DNA from: Lederbergia wuyishanensis
GTDB lineage: Bacteria; Bacillota; Bacilli; Bacillales; Bacillaceae_C
Length of the DNA: 64,000 bases
Reading direction: 5' to 3'
Assembly: GCF_022900255.1 (NCBI RefSeq)
Contig: NZ_JALIRM010000004.1
Coordinates: 1-64,000 of the forward strand
Of this stretch, positions 32,676 through 42,017 are shown piece after piece; the first letter of the stretch is position 1, and every line of letters begins with the position of its first letter. The position numbers and the translations under genes were made by a program. Below the pieces are notes generated by a model. It saw only the letters and a program-made list of their open reading frames with translations. It was not told the DNA's origin and made no database searches.

Positions 32676-33638
32676 GTGAAGGATTTATTTGTTAAAGGGA
32701 TGACATATGGCTGGAATTCATCAAGAGGGGCCTATCGAACTCCAAGAGCGGTTGAATCGTTAGAGAAATTAAAGGAAACAGGTAGTGAGTGGATTGCCTT
32801 GTCTTTTTATACATACCAAAACACCATCTTCTCCACCGATATTCCTTTTGATTACGGTTTCACTATGACAGATAGTGATATCATGTTTGCGGTAAAAAAA
32901 GCAAAAGAGCTTGGTTTGAAAGTATGCCTTAAGCCAGTTGTTAACTCAAGAGATGGATTATGGAGAGCTAGAATAGGATTTCCAGAAGAGGCATATGATT
33001 ATTGGGCGCAATGGTTTGAGTCTTATGCTAATTTTGTCGTTCATTACGCAGAATTGGCAGAAGATCTTGGATGTGAAATGTTTTGCATAGGCTGTGAAAT
33101 GGTGGGGACCGAATCCCAGACGGAGCATTGGATTAAGGTTGTAGAGAGAGTTAGAAATGTTTACAGCGGCCCGATCATTTACAATGCAAATCATGGGAAA
33201 GAGGATGGAATTGAATGGTTTGATCAAGTAGATATTATTGGGACTAGTGCTTATTATCCTGTTGGAGAAAAACCTGGTGACAGTGAAGAAACAATGTTGA
33301 AAAACTGGGAAAAGGTAAAAGGAAGAATTGAAAATCTTCATAGGAAATTTAATAAGCCAATAGTATTTATGGAAATTGGATGCAGAAGCGCAGAAAGCTG
33401 TGCAATGATGCCGTGGGATTTTGAACATCGAGACCTGCCTTTCAATGAGGAAGAGCAAGCTAATTTTTATAGCTCTGTTATGAAAACGTTTTGGGACGAG
33501 CCTTGGTTTTCAGGCTTTTTCTGGTGGGATTGGAGCACGGAGCTATATTCACTAGAAGAAGCAAAAAATAATAGAGGCTTTGATATTTATGGAAAGAAAG
33601 CAGAAGAAGTTTTAAAAGATTGGTATTTCAATAAATAG
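32676..33638 (+). CDS. GH113 endo-beta-1,4-mannanase
   Basis: A 320-residue GH113 clan-A enzyme, the same length as the Alicyclobacillus mannanase ManA. Expected catalytic residues are Glu141 (CIGCEMVG, acid/base) and Glu233 (VFMEIGCRS, nucleophile). Other barrel motifs are GMTYGW at the N-terminus and FFWWDWS near the C-terminus. The start is GTG 32676 after GGGGGAAAA. No signal peptide is present, so it should cut imported manno-oligosaccharides. It is first in an operon with an SGNH esterase and a GH2 mannosidase. Confidence 0.88.
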   Translation: MKDLFVKGMTYGWNSSRGAYRTPRAVESLEKLKETGSEWIALSFYTYQNTIFSTDIPFDYGFTMTDSDIMFAVKKAKELGLKVCLKPVVNSRDGLWRARIGFPEEAYDYWAQWFESYANFVVHYAELAEDLGCEMFCIGCEMVGTESQTEHWIKVVERVRNVYSGPIIYNANHGKEDGIEWFDQVDIIGTSAYYPVGEKPGDSEETMLKNWEKVKGRIENLHRKFNKPIVFMEIGCRSAESCAMMPWDFEHRDLPFNEEEQANFYSSVMKTFWDEPWFSGFFWWDWSTELYSLEEAKNNRGFDIYGKKAEEVLKDWYFNK

Positions 33639-33654
33639 ACTTGGAGGGAAAAAG

Positions 33655-34269
33655 ATGAAAGAGAATGCGAGAATTTTATTTATTGGTGACAGCATTACTG
33701 AATGGGGTAGAAATGAAGATCCTGAGGGAATGGGAATCGGTTACGTTCGAATTATTCATGATTATTTAATGACAAAGTTCCCAAGCAAGCAACTAGAAAT
33801 TATTAATAAAGGGATAGGCGGCAACCGTGCAACAGATCTACAAGACAGGTGGGAGAAAGATGTTCTTTCCTTAAATCCTGATTATGTGTCAGTATCCATC
33901 GGAATTAATGATGTGTGGCGCCAACTTGATAATCCGGATATGGCACAAGTTTATCCTGAGCAATTTGAAGAGATTTTGACTGGATTATTAGAAAAAACGA
34001 ATGCACAGCTAATAGTAATGGAACCAACGGTAATCGACGAAGATGTTCATTCTGAAGGAAATCAAAAGTTAATTCCATATGTAGAGATTGTTAGGTCACT
34101 TGCTAAAAAATTCGATGCTATTCTCGTTCCGACTCATCAGGATTTTATTGAATATTTGAAAACGGGTACAACATATAAGCTGACAACTGATGGTGTTCAT
34201 ATGAATTCGGCGGGGAATATGCTAATGGCCACTTCTTGGCTAAAAGCATGTGAGAGTTTATTAAAATAA
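33655..34269 (+). CDS. SGNH/GDSL hydrolase, probable carbohydrate esterase
   Basis: A 204-residue esterase. The four SGNH blocks are visible: FIGDSITEWG with the nucleophile Ser, GIGGNRATDL with Gly, SIGINDVW with Asn, and TDGVHMNSAG with the Asp and His of the triad. A CTTGGAGGG ribosome site is present. It is placed between the mannanase and the mannosidase and is cytoplasmic. Removal of acetyl groups from manno-oligosaccharides is a reasonable inference. The substrate is not shown by sequence alone. Confidence 0.85.
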   Translation: MKENARILFIGDSITEWGRNEDPEGMGIGYVRIIHDYLMTKFPSKQLEIINKGIGGNRATDLQDRWEKDVLSLNPDYVSVSIGINDVWRQLDNPDMAQVYPEQFEEILTGLLEKTNAQLIVMEPTVIDEDVHSEGNQKLIPYVEIVRSLAKKFDAILVPTHQDFIEYLKTGTTYKLTTDGVHMNSAGNMLMATSWLKACESLLK

Positions 34270-34296
34270 GCAATATAACTTCAGGGAGTGGGCAGG

Positions 34297-36762
34297 ATGT
34301 TAAAAGTTGATTTAAATGGACAATGGAAAATGCAAGAAGTAGGAGCAGATTTTTGGCTTGACGTTCAAGTTCCGGGGTCTGTCATGAATGATTTATTGCA
34401 ACATGGAAAAATTGAAGATCCATTTTATCGCGATAATGAAAAAATTGGTCTTGAAATTGCAGCAAAAGATTTCGTATACTCACGAACATTTTTAGTAGAA
34501 CAAGAGTTTTTTAGCCAAGAAAAAATTATGCTTATTTGCGAAGGTCTCGATACACTTGCCGAAGTTTTTGTAAATGGGGAGCTTATTGAAAAAACAAATA
34601 ATATGCACCGTATTTATGAAATGGATGTAAAACCTTTTTTACGTAAAGGCGAAAATGAAATTACAGTTAAATTCAATTCTCCTACAGAATATATCCGACC
34701 TTTGCAAGAAGAAGATCCACTAGCTGGAGTTGGTGATGCAGTTGCTGGATATCCATATTTAAGAAAAGCCCATTATATGTTTGGTTGGGACTGGGGTCCA
34801 CAAATTCCGGACATGGGTATTTGGAGAAATATTTCCATCCAAGCTTGGACTTCCGCAAAGCTAGATGATGTGTATATGACACAAGTGCATAAAGATAATG
34901 AAGTGCAACTAGATGTTAAGGTAAAAGTGGAAAAGCTGAGTGCGAATCAAGATCTTCAACTGGAAGTAGCTCTGAAAAGCCCAGCAGGAGATGTTGAAGT
35001 AAATACGGTTGCTGTTTCAGCACTGCAAGACATCATCACTTTTAACGTGAAGAACCCTGAATTATGGTGGCCAAATGGGTATGGCAAACAGCCATTATAT
35101 CAAGTGGAAGTATCTGTACTAGATAATAATGGTTCAAAGCTTGATACAAAGGATTACAATATCGGTCTACGGACAATTGAAGTGAAATCAGTTCCAGATG
35201 AGTTTGGTAGATCCTTTGAATTTTATGTAAATGGCCTTTCTATTTTTGGAATGGGTGCTAACTATATTCCTGAGGACAATATTTTAGCAAGAAACTCTGT
35301 GGAAAAAACAGAAAAGCTTTTAAAAGATAGTATTGAAGCGAATTTTAATATGGTACGCATTTGGGGCGGTGGCCATTATCCGGAAGATTATTTCTATGAT
35401 CTATGTGATCGCCTCGGCCTCATCGTTTGGCAGGACTTCATGTTTGCGTGCAGTGTGTATAAACTGACAGATGAATTTGTAGATACAGTAAAAAAAGAGG
35501 TTGCAGACAATGTAAAACGTCTACGCCACCATGCGAGTCTCGGTATTTGGTGTGGAAATAACGAAACCGAAGAAGGTTGGGTACATTGGGGATGGCCACA
35601 GGATCCAATGCGCAAGACAGATTATATTAAGTTATTTGAATACATTATCCCTGAAATGATGAAGGAACTCGATCCTGCAACATTTTACTGGCCATCATCT
35701 CCGACATCCGGTGGTGGGTTTGATCAACCGCGTGACCCGAACCGCGGGGATATGCATTATTGGGAAGTATGGCACGGATTAAAGCCATTTACGGAATATC
35801 GTAAGTACTTTTTCCGTTTCTGCTCTGAGTTTGGTTTCCAATCATTCCCTTCATTAAAAACAGTGAAGAGCTTCACGATTCCAGAGGATCGCAATATTTT
35901 CTCGCGAGTGATGGAAACTCATCAGAAAAATGCAGGGGCAAACGGAAAAATTTTATTCTATTTATCTGAGAACTTCCTTTACCCGAAAGATTTTGATTCC
36001 TTGCTTTATGCTTCTCAGCTTTTACAAGCGGAAGCGATCAAATATGGAGTTGAACATTGGCGCCGTAACCGTGGTCGCTGTATGGGTTCCCTATATTGGC
36101 AGTTAAATGATTGCTGGCCTGTAGCTTCATGGTCAAGCGTTGATAGTTTTGGCCGTTGGAAGGCGCTTCATTATTTCGCGAAGAAATTTTATGCACCGAT
36201 TCTTCTTTCTATTGAAGAAGAAGGCAAGACAGCTTCGATTCATGTAACGAATGACTCTCTGGAAGACATTACGGGACGAATTGAATGGAAATTACGTACA
36301 AATACATCTGAAATATTGAAGGAAGGCACAGTTGAAGCTAGTGTTGGAAAATTATCCGCAGAAAATTGCATAGAGCTTTCTTTTGAGGATGTTCTTTCAG
36401 ATGGAAATATAAGAAATACTTATCTTGAAGCGACATTCATTATGGATGGGGAAGTTCATTCAAATGCAGTCGCATTATTCGTAAAACCAAAGCATTTCGA
36501 ATTTGTTGATCCGAAAATCACTGTTGAAGTTCAGGAAGAGAATGAGCAATTTATCCTTTCGGTAGAAGCAAAAGGTGGATTTGCTAAATATGTAGAAATT
36601 GATTTAGAGGAAGCAGATTGCAAATTCAGCGATAATTATTTTGACTTATCTGCTGGGGATGTGAAAAAGATTACGGTCAGGAAAGAAAGCTTGAGCAAGA
36701 AATTAAGCTTAGAAGAGTTGAAGAATATATTAAGTGTGAGAAGCATTTACAACACGTATTGA
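34297..36762 (+). CDS. GH2 beta-mannosidase
   Basis: A 821-residue GH2 enzyme of the beta-mannosidase branch. It has an N-terminal sugar-binding sandwich, a central immunoglobulin-like part, and a barrel with FNMVRIWGGGHYPEDYFYDLCD. The acid/base Glu is in WCGNNETEEGW and the nucleophile Glu in FCSEFGFQSFPS. The start is ATG 34297, about 7 nt after AGGGAGTGG; the GTG at 34288 lies within that site. It releases mannose from the short chains made by the GH113 enzyme. It is cytoplasmic and last in the operon. Confidence 0.93.
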   Translation: MLKVDLNGQWKMQEVGADFWLDVQVPGSVMNDLLQHGKIEDPFYRDNEKIGLEIAAKDFVYSRTFLVEQEFFSQEKIMLICEGLDTLAEVFVNGELIEKTNNMHRIYEMDVKPFLRKGENEITVKFNSPTEYIRPLQEEDPLAGVGDAVAGYPYLRKAHYMFGWDWGPQIPDMGIWRNISIQAWTSAKLDDVYMTQVHKDNEVQLDVKVKVEKLSANQDLQLEVALKSPAGDVEVNTVAVSALQDIITFNVKNPELWWPNGYGKQPLYQVEVSVLDNNGSKLDTKDYNIGLRTIEVKSVPDEFGRSFEFYVNGLSIFGMGANYIPEDNILARNSVEKTEKLLKDSIEANFNMVRIWGGGHYPEDYFYDLCDRLGLIVWQDFMFACSVYKLTDEFVDTVKKEVADNVKRLRHHASLGIWCGNNETEEGWVHWGWPQDPMRKTDYIKLFEYIIPEMMKELDPATFYWPSSPTSGGGFDQPRDPNRGDMHYWEVWHGLKPFTEYRKYFFRFCSEFGFQSFPSLKTVKSFTIPEDRNIFSRVMETHQKNAGANGKILFYLSENFLYPKDFDSLLYASQLLQAEAIKYGVEHWRRNRGRCMGSLYWQLNDCWPVASWSSVDSFGRWKALHYFAKKFYAPILLSIEEEGKTASIHVTNDSLEDITGRIEWKLRTNTSEILKEGTVEASVGKLSAENCIELSFEDVLSDGNIRNTYLEATFIMDGEVHSNAVALFVKPKHFEFVDPKITVEVQEENEQFILSVEAKGGFAKYVEIDLEEADCKFSDNYFDLSAGDVKKITVRKESLSKKLSLEELKNILSVRSIYNTY

Positions 36763-36774
36763 TCATAATAAAGC

Positions 36775-36807
36775 AGACAGGCTTAAGACCAAGCCTGTCT
36801 TTTTTTC
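36775..36807 (+). terminator. Terminator after the mannan operon
   Basis: The perfect 10-bp stem AGACAGGCTT/AAGCCTGTCT with a 6-nt loop is followed by seven T residues. Confidence 0.95.
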
Positions 36808-36953
36808 CGTTTAGGGACTTACTAAACAAAGCGAATTGTTTATTAAGGTGGATTGTAAGTCTGAATGGGAAACTTTGCTATTATGTAAAATCTAAGGATT
36901 AGTATTGCTATACATGGGTACATTTAGAGGAATTCTTTTTTTATGATAGGTTT

Positions 36954-36982
36954 TACATAAATATTCGTATATTACACATAAT
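36954..36982 (+). promoter_or_regulatory. Possible SigG-type forespore promoter of the ger operon
   Basis: TACATA (36954-36959) and CATAATG (36976-36982) resemble the SigG consensus TGMATA and CATWNTA, but the spacer is 16 bp, one shorter than usual. Other ger operons use SigG. This call is tentative. Confidence 0.3.
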
Positions 36983-37019
36983 GACTTTACTATATTCTGA
37001 CAAGTTAAGAGGGATATAA

Positions 37020-38648
37020 ATGTCAGGTTCGTTAAGGAAAAAGAAAACGAAAAAAGAAAACAGCAAAATTGATAACAACGTTCCTCATGTTAAGCTTGAT
37101 CAGTCAAGCAATGAAACATTAAATGGCGATCTAAAAAGGACCGTTGCATATATAAACAATATTTTAGGAGAAAATGATGACTTTATAAACCGTAAGCTTA
37201 CTATTTTTGGAAAATTCCCGGCAGTCATTTTTTATATAAGTAATATGGTTGATCAGTCAGTAATTAACAATGATTTGATAAAGCCAATTTTATTTCCGCC
37301 GGAGCATCTTGAAATCAATCAGATTCAAAATAGTAATATTGTAGAAGTTTTGGCTGAAGAAGTGATATATCATAGTCAAATTAATTTAGAATCTAAACTT
37401 GCAAAACTTGTCCAAAAGATTCTTGCGGGGGAAACGGTAATTGCAATTGATGGAGTGTATGAAGCATTCCATCATGATACACATCACATCGAAAAAAGAG
37501 CTATTACACAACCTGAAACTGAACAGGTTATTATAGGACCGAGAGAAGGTTTTATCGAACGGCTAGATACGAATATAGGATTAATTCGATATCGTTTACC
37601 TACGCCTGATTTTTGTGTGAAAAAGATGAGAGTCGGCAGGATAACAAAATCAAAAGTGGCAATCTGCTATTTAAAAGGAATTGCGGATCCTGCCTTAGTC
37701 GATGAAGTTGAAAAGCGTTTATCAGAGATTAATGTGGATGCCATCATGGATGTCGGGTATCTTGAACAGTACCTTGAAAATTATCAGTTTTCTCCTTTCC
37801 CGCAAACGATTTTAACGGAACGGCCTGATAGTGTGGTCGGAAATATCATTGAAGGAAGAGTAGTGGTTCTTGTTGACGGATCTCCCTTTGCCTTAATGGT
37901 TCCTGTTATCTTCAATCAGTTTTACCAAACGACGGAAGATTACTCAACGCGTTTTCTTTTGGCGAGTTTTACACGGGTTGTTAGAATTTTAGCTCTCGTA
38001 TTTTCGTTAGTTTTTCCTGCACTTTACGTTTCGTTTATATCATTTAATCCGGAATTGCTGCCAACAGAATTTGCAGTAGCTGTTGCTGGAGGGAGAGCAG
38101 GGGTCCCATTTCCTGCCGTAGTTGAGGTTTTAATGATGGAAGTGGCGATGGAAGTATTGCGTGAGGCGACGGTACGATTACCGAAACAAATTGGCGGAGC
38201 TTTATCGATTGTCGGTGTCTTAGTCATCGGACAAGCAGCGGTAGACGCTGGGTTATCAAGCCCGATAACTGTTGTAGTGATTGCTATTACGACTATCGGT
38301 TCTTTTGCAACCCCGGTTTATAATGCGTCGTTCGCTCTACGAATGTTACGATTTCCACTGGCTATATTAGCTGGTCTATTTGGACTTTATGGAGTAATGG
38401 TTGGAATCATTGTTATTTTCAATCACATGTTGTCTTTAAAATCATTTGGAGTCCCATATATGAGTCCTGTTTCTCCTGGGAATTTACAAGGAATGAAAGA
38501 CGTTGTCATCAGGTTTCCATTTAGATGGATGCCGAGAAGACCTGAATTTCTTCACCCGAACAATGATACAAGGACAGGAAAAAATGAAGAGATCATTAGA
38601 GCTAATGCTAATAACATGTCCAATCAAACAAAGGTAAGTAAAAAATGA
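37020..38648 (+). CDS. gerXA: Spore germinant receptor subunit A (GerA family)
   Basis: A 542-residue A subunit. A hydrophilic N-terminal domain (about 1-290) contains VDQSVINNDLIKPI and the conserved GPREGFIERLDTNIGLIRYRL. Membrane segments follow at about 290-470 (LASFTRVVRILALVFSLVFPALYVS, GGALSIVGVLVIGQAAVDAGL). It ends in a short cytoplasmic tail after RFPFRWMPRRP. It lies in the inner membrane of the spore and is first of three cotranscribed receptor genes. The nutrient it detects cannot be deduced. Confidence 0.95.
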   Translation: MSGSLRKKKTKKENSKIDNNVPHVKLDQSSNETLNGDLKRTVAYINNILGENDDFINRKLTIFGKFPAVIFYISNMVDQSVINNDLIKPILFPPEHLEINQIQNSNIVEVLAEEVIYHSQINLESKLAKLVQKILAGETVIAIDGVYEAFHHDTHHIEKRAITQPETEQVIIGPREGFIERLDTNIGLIRYRLPTPDFCVKKMRVGRITKSKVAICYLKGIADPALVDEVEKRLSEINVDAIMDVGYLEQYLENYQFSPFPQTILTERPDSVVGNIIEGRVVVLVDGSPFALMVPVIFNQFYQTTEDYSTRFLLASFTRVVRILALVFSLVFPALYVSFISFNPELLPTEFAVAVAGGRAGVPFPAVVEVLMMEVAMEVLREATVRLPKQIGGALSIVGVLVIGQAAVDAGLSSPITVVVIAITTIGSFATPVYNASFALRMLRFPLAILAGLFGLYGVMVGIIVIFNHMLSLKSFGVPYMSPVSPGNLQGMKDVVIRFPFRWMPRRPEFLHPNNDTRTGKNEEIIRANANNMSNQTKVSKK

Positions 38649-38663
38649 TCGGAGAGAAATTGT

Positions 38664-39776
38664 ATGGGGCAATCTCGTGATATCACGGCTGTTCAAACCG
38701 CAACAATACTAATAAGCACCATTATTGGAGTAGGAGTTTTAAACCTTCCACTGATTGCTGTTCAAGCCGGAGGCACGGGTGCTCCACTTTTGACATTAAT
38801 TGCTGTCTTGATTGGTTTTATAGGATTATATAGTATCACAAAGCTAGGATTACGATTTCCGAATCAATCCATCGTTGGATACAGTCAAATCGTTTTGGGG
38901 AAATGGATTGGCCGTTTTTATGGTTTAACAATTATTTTATTTTTTACATTTTTAACAGCGATGGCATCCCGGGAATTTGGGGAAGTTGTAGTAGCGGCAG
39001 TATTGAAAAATACTCCAATTGAGGTAACTGTCATTGTCATGTTGTTAATGTCTGCTGTTTTTACACGTGATGATATAAATACATTTACTTACATTCATAA
39101 TTTTTATGTGCCGGCTATCTTGATACCTGCCTTAATTATTGTCGTATTATCATTTAAGAATGCAAATCCTCTATATTTTCAACCGATATTTTACCCCCTA
39201 ATTTCAAATAGCCTAAATCATGTATTTGTAGGGATGTTGACAGTAGCCGCATTGTTTCAAGGTTTTTTTATTATAACGATCATTATACCTTATATGCAAA
39301 AACCTGGAAAAGCCATGAAATCAGCCATTTGGGGTATAGGAATTTCTGGAATCTTATATATCATGATTGTGCTCGCTGCTCTATCTGTTTTTGGGGTGGA
39401 CGAAATGAAAAACTTAATGTGGCCAACATTAGAACTTGCGAGAGCAACCTCTTTGCCAGGGAACCTATTACAAAGATTAGATGTAGTGTTTCTAGCTGTT
39501 TGGGTAACTGCCGTTTTTACGACGATTTTTTCTAGTTACATGTTAACGGTCCATTCACTAAGTCAGTTTTTCCGATTGCAAGGTCATAAAACTTTTTCTA
39601 TGTTTTTGTTGCCTATTGTATTTTTTATCGCGATGATACCAAGAAACGTCTTCCAAATGTATGATGTTATAAAAATTGTTGGGAGGATAGGACTTTTGCT
39701 AACCATTTTAATCCCCATTCTCATCTTATTCACGGCCATCATTCGTAAACTACCCGAGAAAAAAGGGGGATCCTAA
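38664..39776 (+). CDS. gerXB: Spore germinant receptor subunit B (APC superfamily)
   Basis: A 370-residue integral membrane protein with about ten hydrophobic segments, of the amino-acid permease-like GerB family. The N-terminal ATILISTIIGVGVLNLP and central FYVPAILIPALIIVVL are family-like. B subunits are thought to form the germinant-binding site. It starts 15 bp after gerXA, and its stop codon directly precedes the gerXC ATG. Confidence 0.94.
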   Translation: MGQSRDITAVQTATILISTIIGVGVLNLPLIAVQAGGTGAPLLTLIAVLIGFIGLYSITKLGLRFPNQSIVGYSQIVLGKWIGRFYGLTIILFFTFLTAMASREFGEVVVAAVLKNTPIEVTVIVMLLMSAVFTRDDINTFTYIHNFYVPAILIPALIIVVLSFKNANPLYFQPIFYPLISNSLNHVFVGMLTVAALFQGFFIITIIIPYMQKPGKAMKSAIWGIGISGILYIMIVLAALSVFGVDEMKNLMWPTLELARATSLPGNLLQRLDVVFLAVWVTAVFTTIFSSYMLTVHSLSQFFRLQGHKTFSMFLLPIVFFIAMIPRNVFQMYDVIKIVGRIGLLLTILIPILILFTAIIRKLPEKKGGS

Positions 39777-41015
39777 ATGTTCAGGAGGATTGTATCACTA
39801 TTTTGTTTGATCGTTTTAGTAATTCCTCTTTTATCTGGCTGTTGGGATAGCTTAGATATAGAAAAAAGAGCAACTGTCTTAGCAATTTCGATTGACAAAG
39901 CTAAAATGGATCACGGAACGGAACATGGAAGCCAAGAGGAAAAACAGATTTCCAATATAAAAGGTCATACATCAGAAGAAGATTCTCATTTAATCCAATT
40001 AACCGCCCAAATAGCAGTCCCTGGCCGTATCCCTTTAGGTCCGCAAATTGGAGGAGGGGGAGGAGAGGGGCAGAAACCAGTTTGGGTATTGTCTGTCGTA
40101 GGCTCCTCGCTTGATTCGGCGATGACCAATTTACAGCAAGAATTATCAGATAAACTGTTTTTAGGACATTTAAGGGTCATCATACTTAGTGAAGAAATTG
40201 CTAAAGAAGGAGTTGGCCGTTTTAACGATTATTTACGCAGACAATCTGAAGTAAGAAGAACTGCTTGGATGGCCGTTTCGAAGGGAAAAGCCTCAAGTTA
40301 TATGAATGTAGCGCCAGAACTGGAGCGGGTTCCTGCTCTATATCTTAATGCAACGGTTGAAAACTCTGTCAAATTGGGGAAATTCCCAAATAATCCAGTT
40401 GGGGCGTTTTGGCGTATTCATGCAAGCAAAGGGCAGGATGCGTTCCTCCCTTATTTGGAAATTAAACAAGGTGGAAACATTAATTTGGAAGGACTTGCAT
40501 ATTTTAAAGGCGACAAAATGAAAGGACATATTGCCCCTATTCAAATTGGTCTGCAAATGGCTCTCATTCAACAAGGGGAAGGCGGATATGCGGCATTTTA
40601 TACGGTTCCTGGTACAAATGAACAAGTATTGCTGCGAGCCATGAAACGAAGGGCGAAATTTAAAACAGCAATCCGTAACGGAAAACCAGAAATTTGGATT
40701 AGAATTCGTTACGAAAATGAAATTATTGAAAAAGAGAAAGGCAAAATACCGATAAATAACCCAAAAATTATAAAAAAAATTGAAAAAAAATTTAATAAAG
40801 AAGATACGAAAGCCATGGAAAAATTAATCAAAAAAATGCAAAAGGAAAAATCAGATATCTTTGGTTTTGGTGAACATATAAGGGCGAGGCATCCTTCTTA
40901 TTGGAGCAAACATGTAAAAACATTGGAAGACTGGCAAAATATTTATAAAAATGATTTAAGTGTTCATGTTCAAGTTGAGTCACAGATCCTTCGAACAGGT
41001 ATGAAGGCGAAATAA
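39777..41015 (+). CDS. gerXC: Spore germinant receptor lipoprotein C (GerC family)
   Basis: A 412-residue lipoprotein. The signal peptide ends in the lipobox LLSGC with Cys22, followed by the family hallmark GCWDSLDIEKRA. Characteristic stretches are KLFLGHLRVIILSEEIAKEG, GKASSYMNVAPELE and the C-terminal KHPSYWSK-like RHPSYWSKHVKTLEDW. An insertion near residues 45-95 is rich in charge and glycine (IGGGGGEGQ). It is anchored by diacylglycerol to the inner spore membrane. The order A-B-C is standard. Confidence 0.94.
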   Translation: MFRRIVSLFCLIVLVIPLLSGCWDSLDIEKRATVLAISIDKAKMDHGTEHGSQEEKQISNIKGHTSEEDSHLIQLTAQIAVPGRIPLGPQIGGGGGEGQKPVWVLSVVGSSLDSAMTNLQQELSDKLFLGHLRVIILSEEIAKEGVGRFNDYLRRQSEVRRTAWMAVSKGKASSYMNVAPELERVPALYLNATVENSVKLGKFPNNPVGAFWRIHASKGQDAFLPYLEIKQGGNINLEGLAYFKGDKMKGHIAPIQIGLQMALIQQGEGGYAAFYTVPGTNEQVLLRAMKRRAKFKTAIRNGKPEIWIRIRYENEIIEKEKGKIPINNPKIIKKIEKKFNKEDTKAMEKLIKKMQKEKSDIFGFGEHIRARHPSYWSKHVKTLEDWQNIYKNDLSVHVQVESQILRTGMKAK

Positions 41016-41031
41016 AAGGAGGGGACTCACG

Positions 41032-41226
41032 GTGCACTATAATTATTATTTTGTAGTCCTTTTAATCGCAACTGGACTTTTCATTTTATTAATTGATGTC
41101 AACACCTTTAAAAAAATTCAAATGAAAAAAGAAAAGAAATTTGCTTTATTTTTAGGGTGGACGAATGTCATTGCAGGCATGATATTTTTAATTGGCTACT
41201 GGGCTTATCAAAAGTGGTTTTGGTAA
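41032..41226 (+). CDS. Small two-helix membrane protein, candidate Ger D subunit
   Basis: A 64-residue protein with two hydrophobic helices (about 6-24 and 42-60) joined by the basic loop KKIQMKKEKK. The GTG start follows AAGGAGGGG. It begins 16 bp after gerXC. Small two-helix D proteins are encoded beside several ger operons in Bacillus and adjust receptor function. Similar size, topology and position support the same role here. No sequence match could be run. Confidence 0.68.
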   Translation: MHYNYYFVVLLIATGLFILLIDVNTFKKIQMKKEKKFALFLGWTNVIAGMIFLIGYWAYQKWFW

Positions 41227-41312
41227 TTACAGAAGAAAGCGAATAAATTGGCAGAGGATTTAAATTAGTTTATGATTTTATCAACAATCTTAAAGGAGAA
41301 GTGAGTTACATA

Positions 41313-41863
41313 ATGAACATCTTTACAATCGTAGGAAGTATAAGAAAAGATTCCTATAATATGCAACTTGCTAAAACGATGCAAGAACGTTACAAGGATA
41401 AATTTAGTATTGAAATTGCTAATATTCGTGAACTTCCATACTTCGACCAAGATGAGGAAAAAAATCCACCACAGGTAGTAAAAGATTTTAAACAATCGAT
41501 TGCAAAAGCAGATGGGTTATTATTATTACACCTGAATACAACTGGTCGGTTCCTGGTGTATTAAAGAACGCCATTGATTGGGCATCCAGAGTGGAAAGAG
41601 TGTTTCTAGGTAAAGCCGTAATGCCTCTTGGTGTATCTACCGGAATGCTTGGTACCATTCGCGCTCAATTGCATTTGCGGGAAATTCTATCAGCACCAGG
41701 TGTTCAGGCTAAAATTCTTTCACCAGGCGGTAATGAAGTATTGGTTAACTTTGCAGCACAGAAATTTGACGAGAATACAGGCAAATTGGTAGATGACACA
41801 ACACTTAGTTTCTTAGATGATAAAGTGGAAAAGTTCATAGAGCTAATTATGTCAGGGAGATAA
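41313..41863 (+). pseudogene. NADPH-dependent FMN reductase, frameshifted
   Basis: The N-terminal half (MNIFTIVGSIRKDSYN ... VVKDFKQSIAKADGLLL) is in one frame and ends early at 41564. The flavin-binding TPEYNWSVPGVLKNAIDW and the C-terminal half continue in another frame to 41863. Adding one base in the TTATTATTATTA tract at 41517-41528 restores a normal protein of about 183 residues. The family reduces flavins or quinones. The ribosome site AAAGGAG is 14 nt before ATG 41313. It may be a recent pseudogene or a base-calling error. Confidence 0.87.
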
Positions 41864-41941
41864 AATATATTTGGAAAGTTATTTAGGTGCTATTCAAGTT
41901 GTGCCAAACAGTAGTATAGTATATAACAGTAGCCATATTTG

Positions 41942-41977
41942 GCCAGTCCTTTAGTAGGGCTGGCTCCTTGTTTTTTT
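41942..41977 (+). terminator. Terminator after the flavin reductase pseudogene
   Basis: The 9-bp stem GCCAGTCCT/AGGGCTGGC with one G-U pair is followed by TCCTTGTTTTTTT. Confidence 0.88.
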
Positions 41978-42017
41978 AAAAGAAAACTTCATTAGAATAT
42001 ACTCGCAAAGGAAGCTT

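Noticed and set aside
32958-33458. 166-codon minus-strand open frame inside the mannanase gene
   Set aside because: It is the antisense of a well-supported GH113 gene, with low-quality composition and no start signals.
41313-41863. Programmed frameshift in the flavin reductase
   Set aside because: There is no slippery heptamer, internal ribosome site or downstream structure at the TTA repeat. The family is not known to use recoding.
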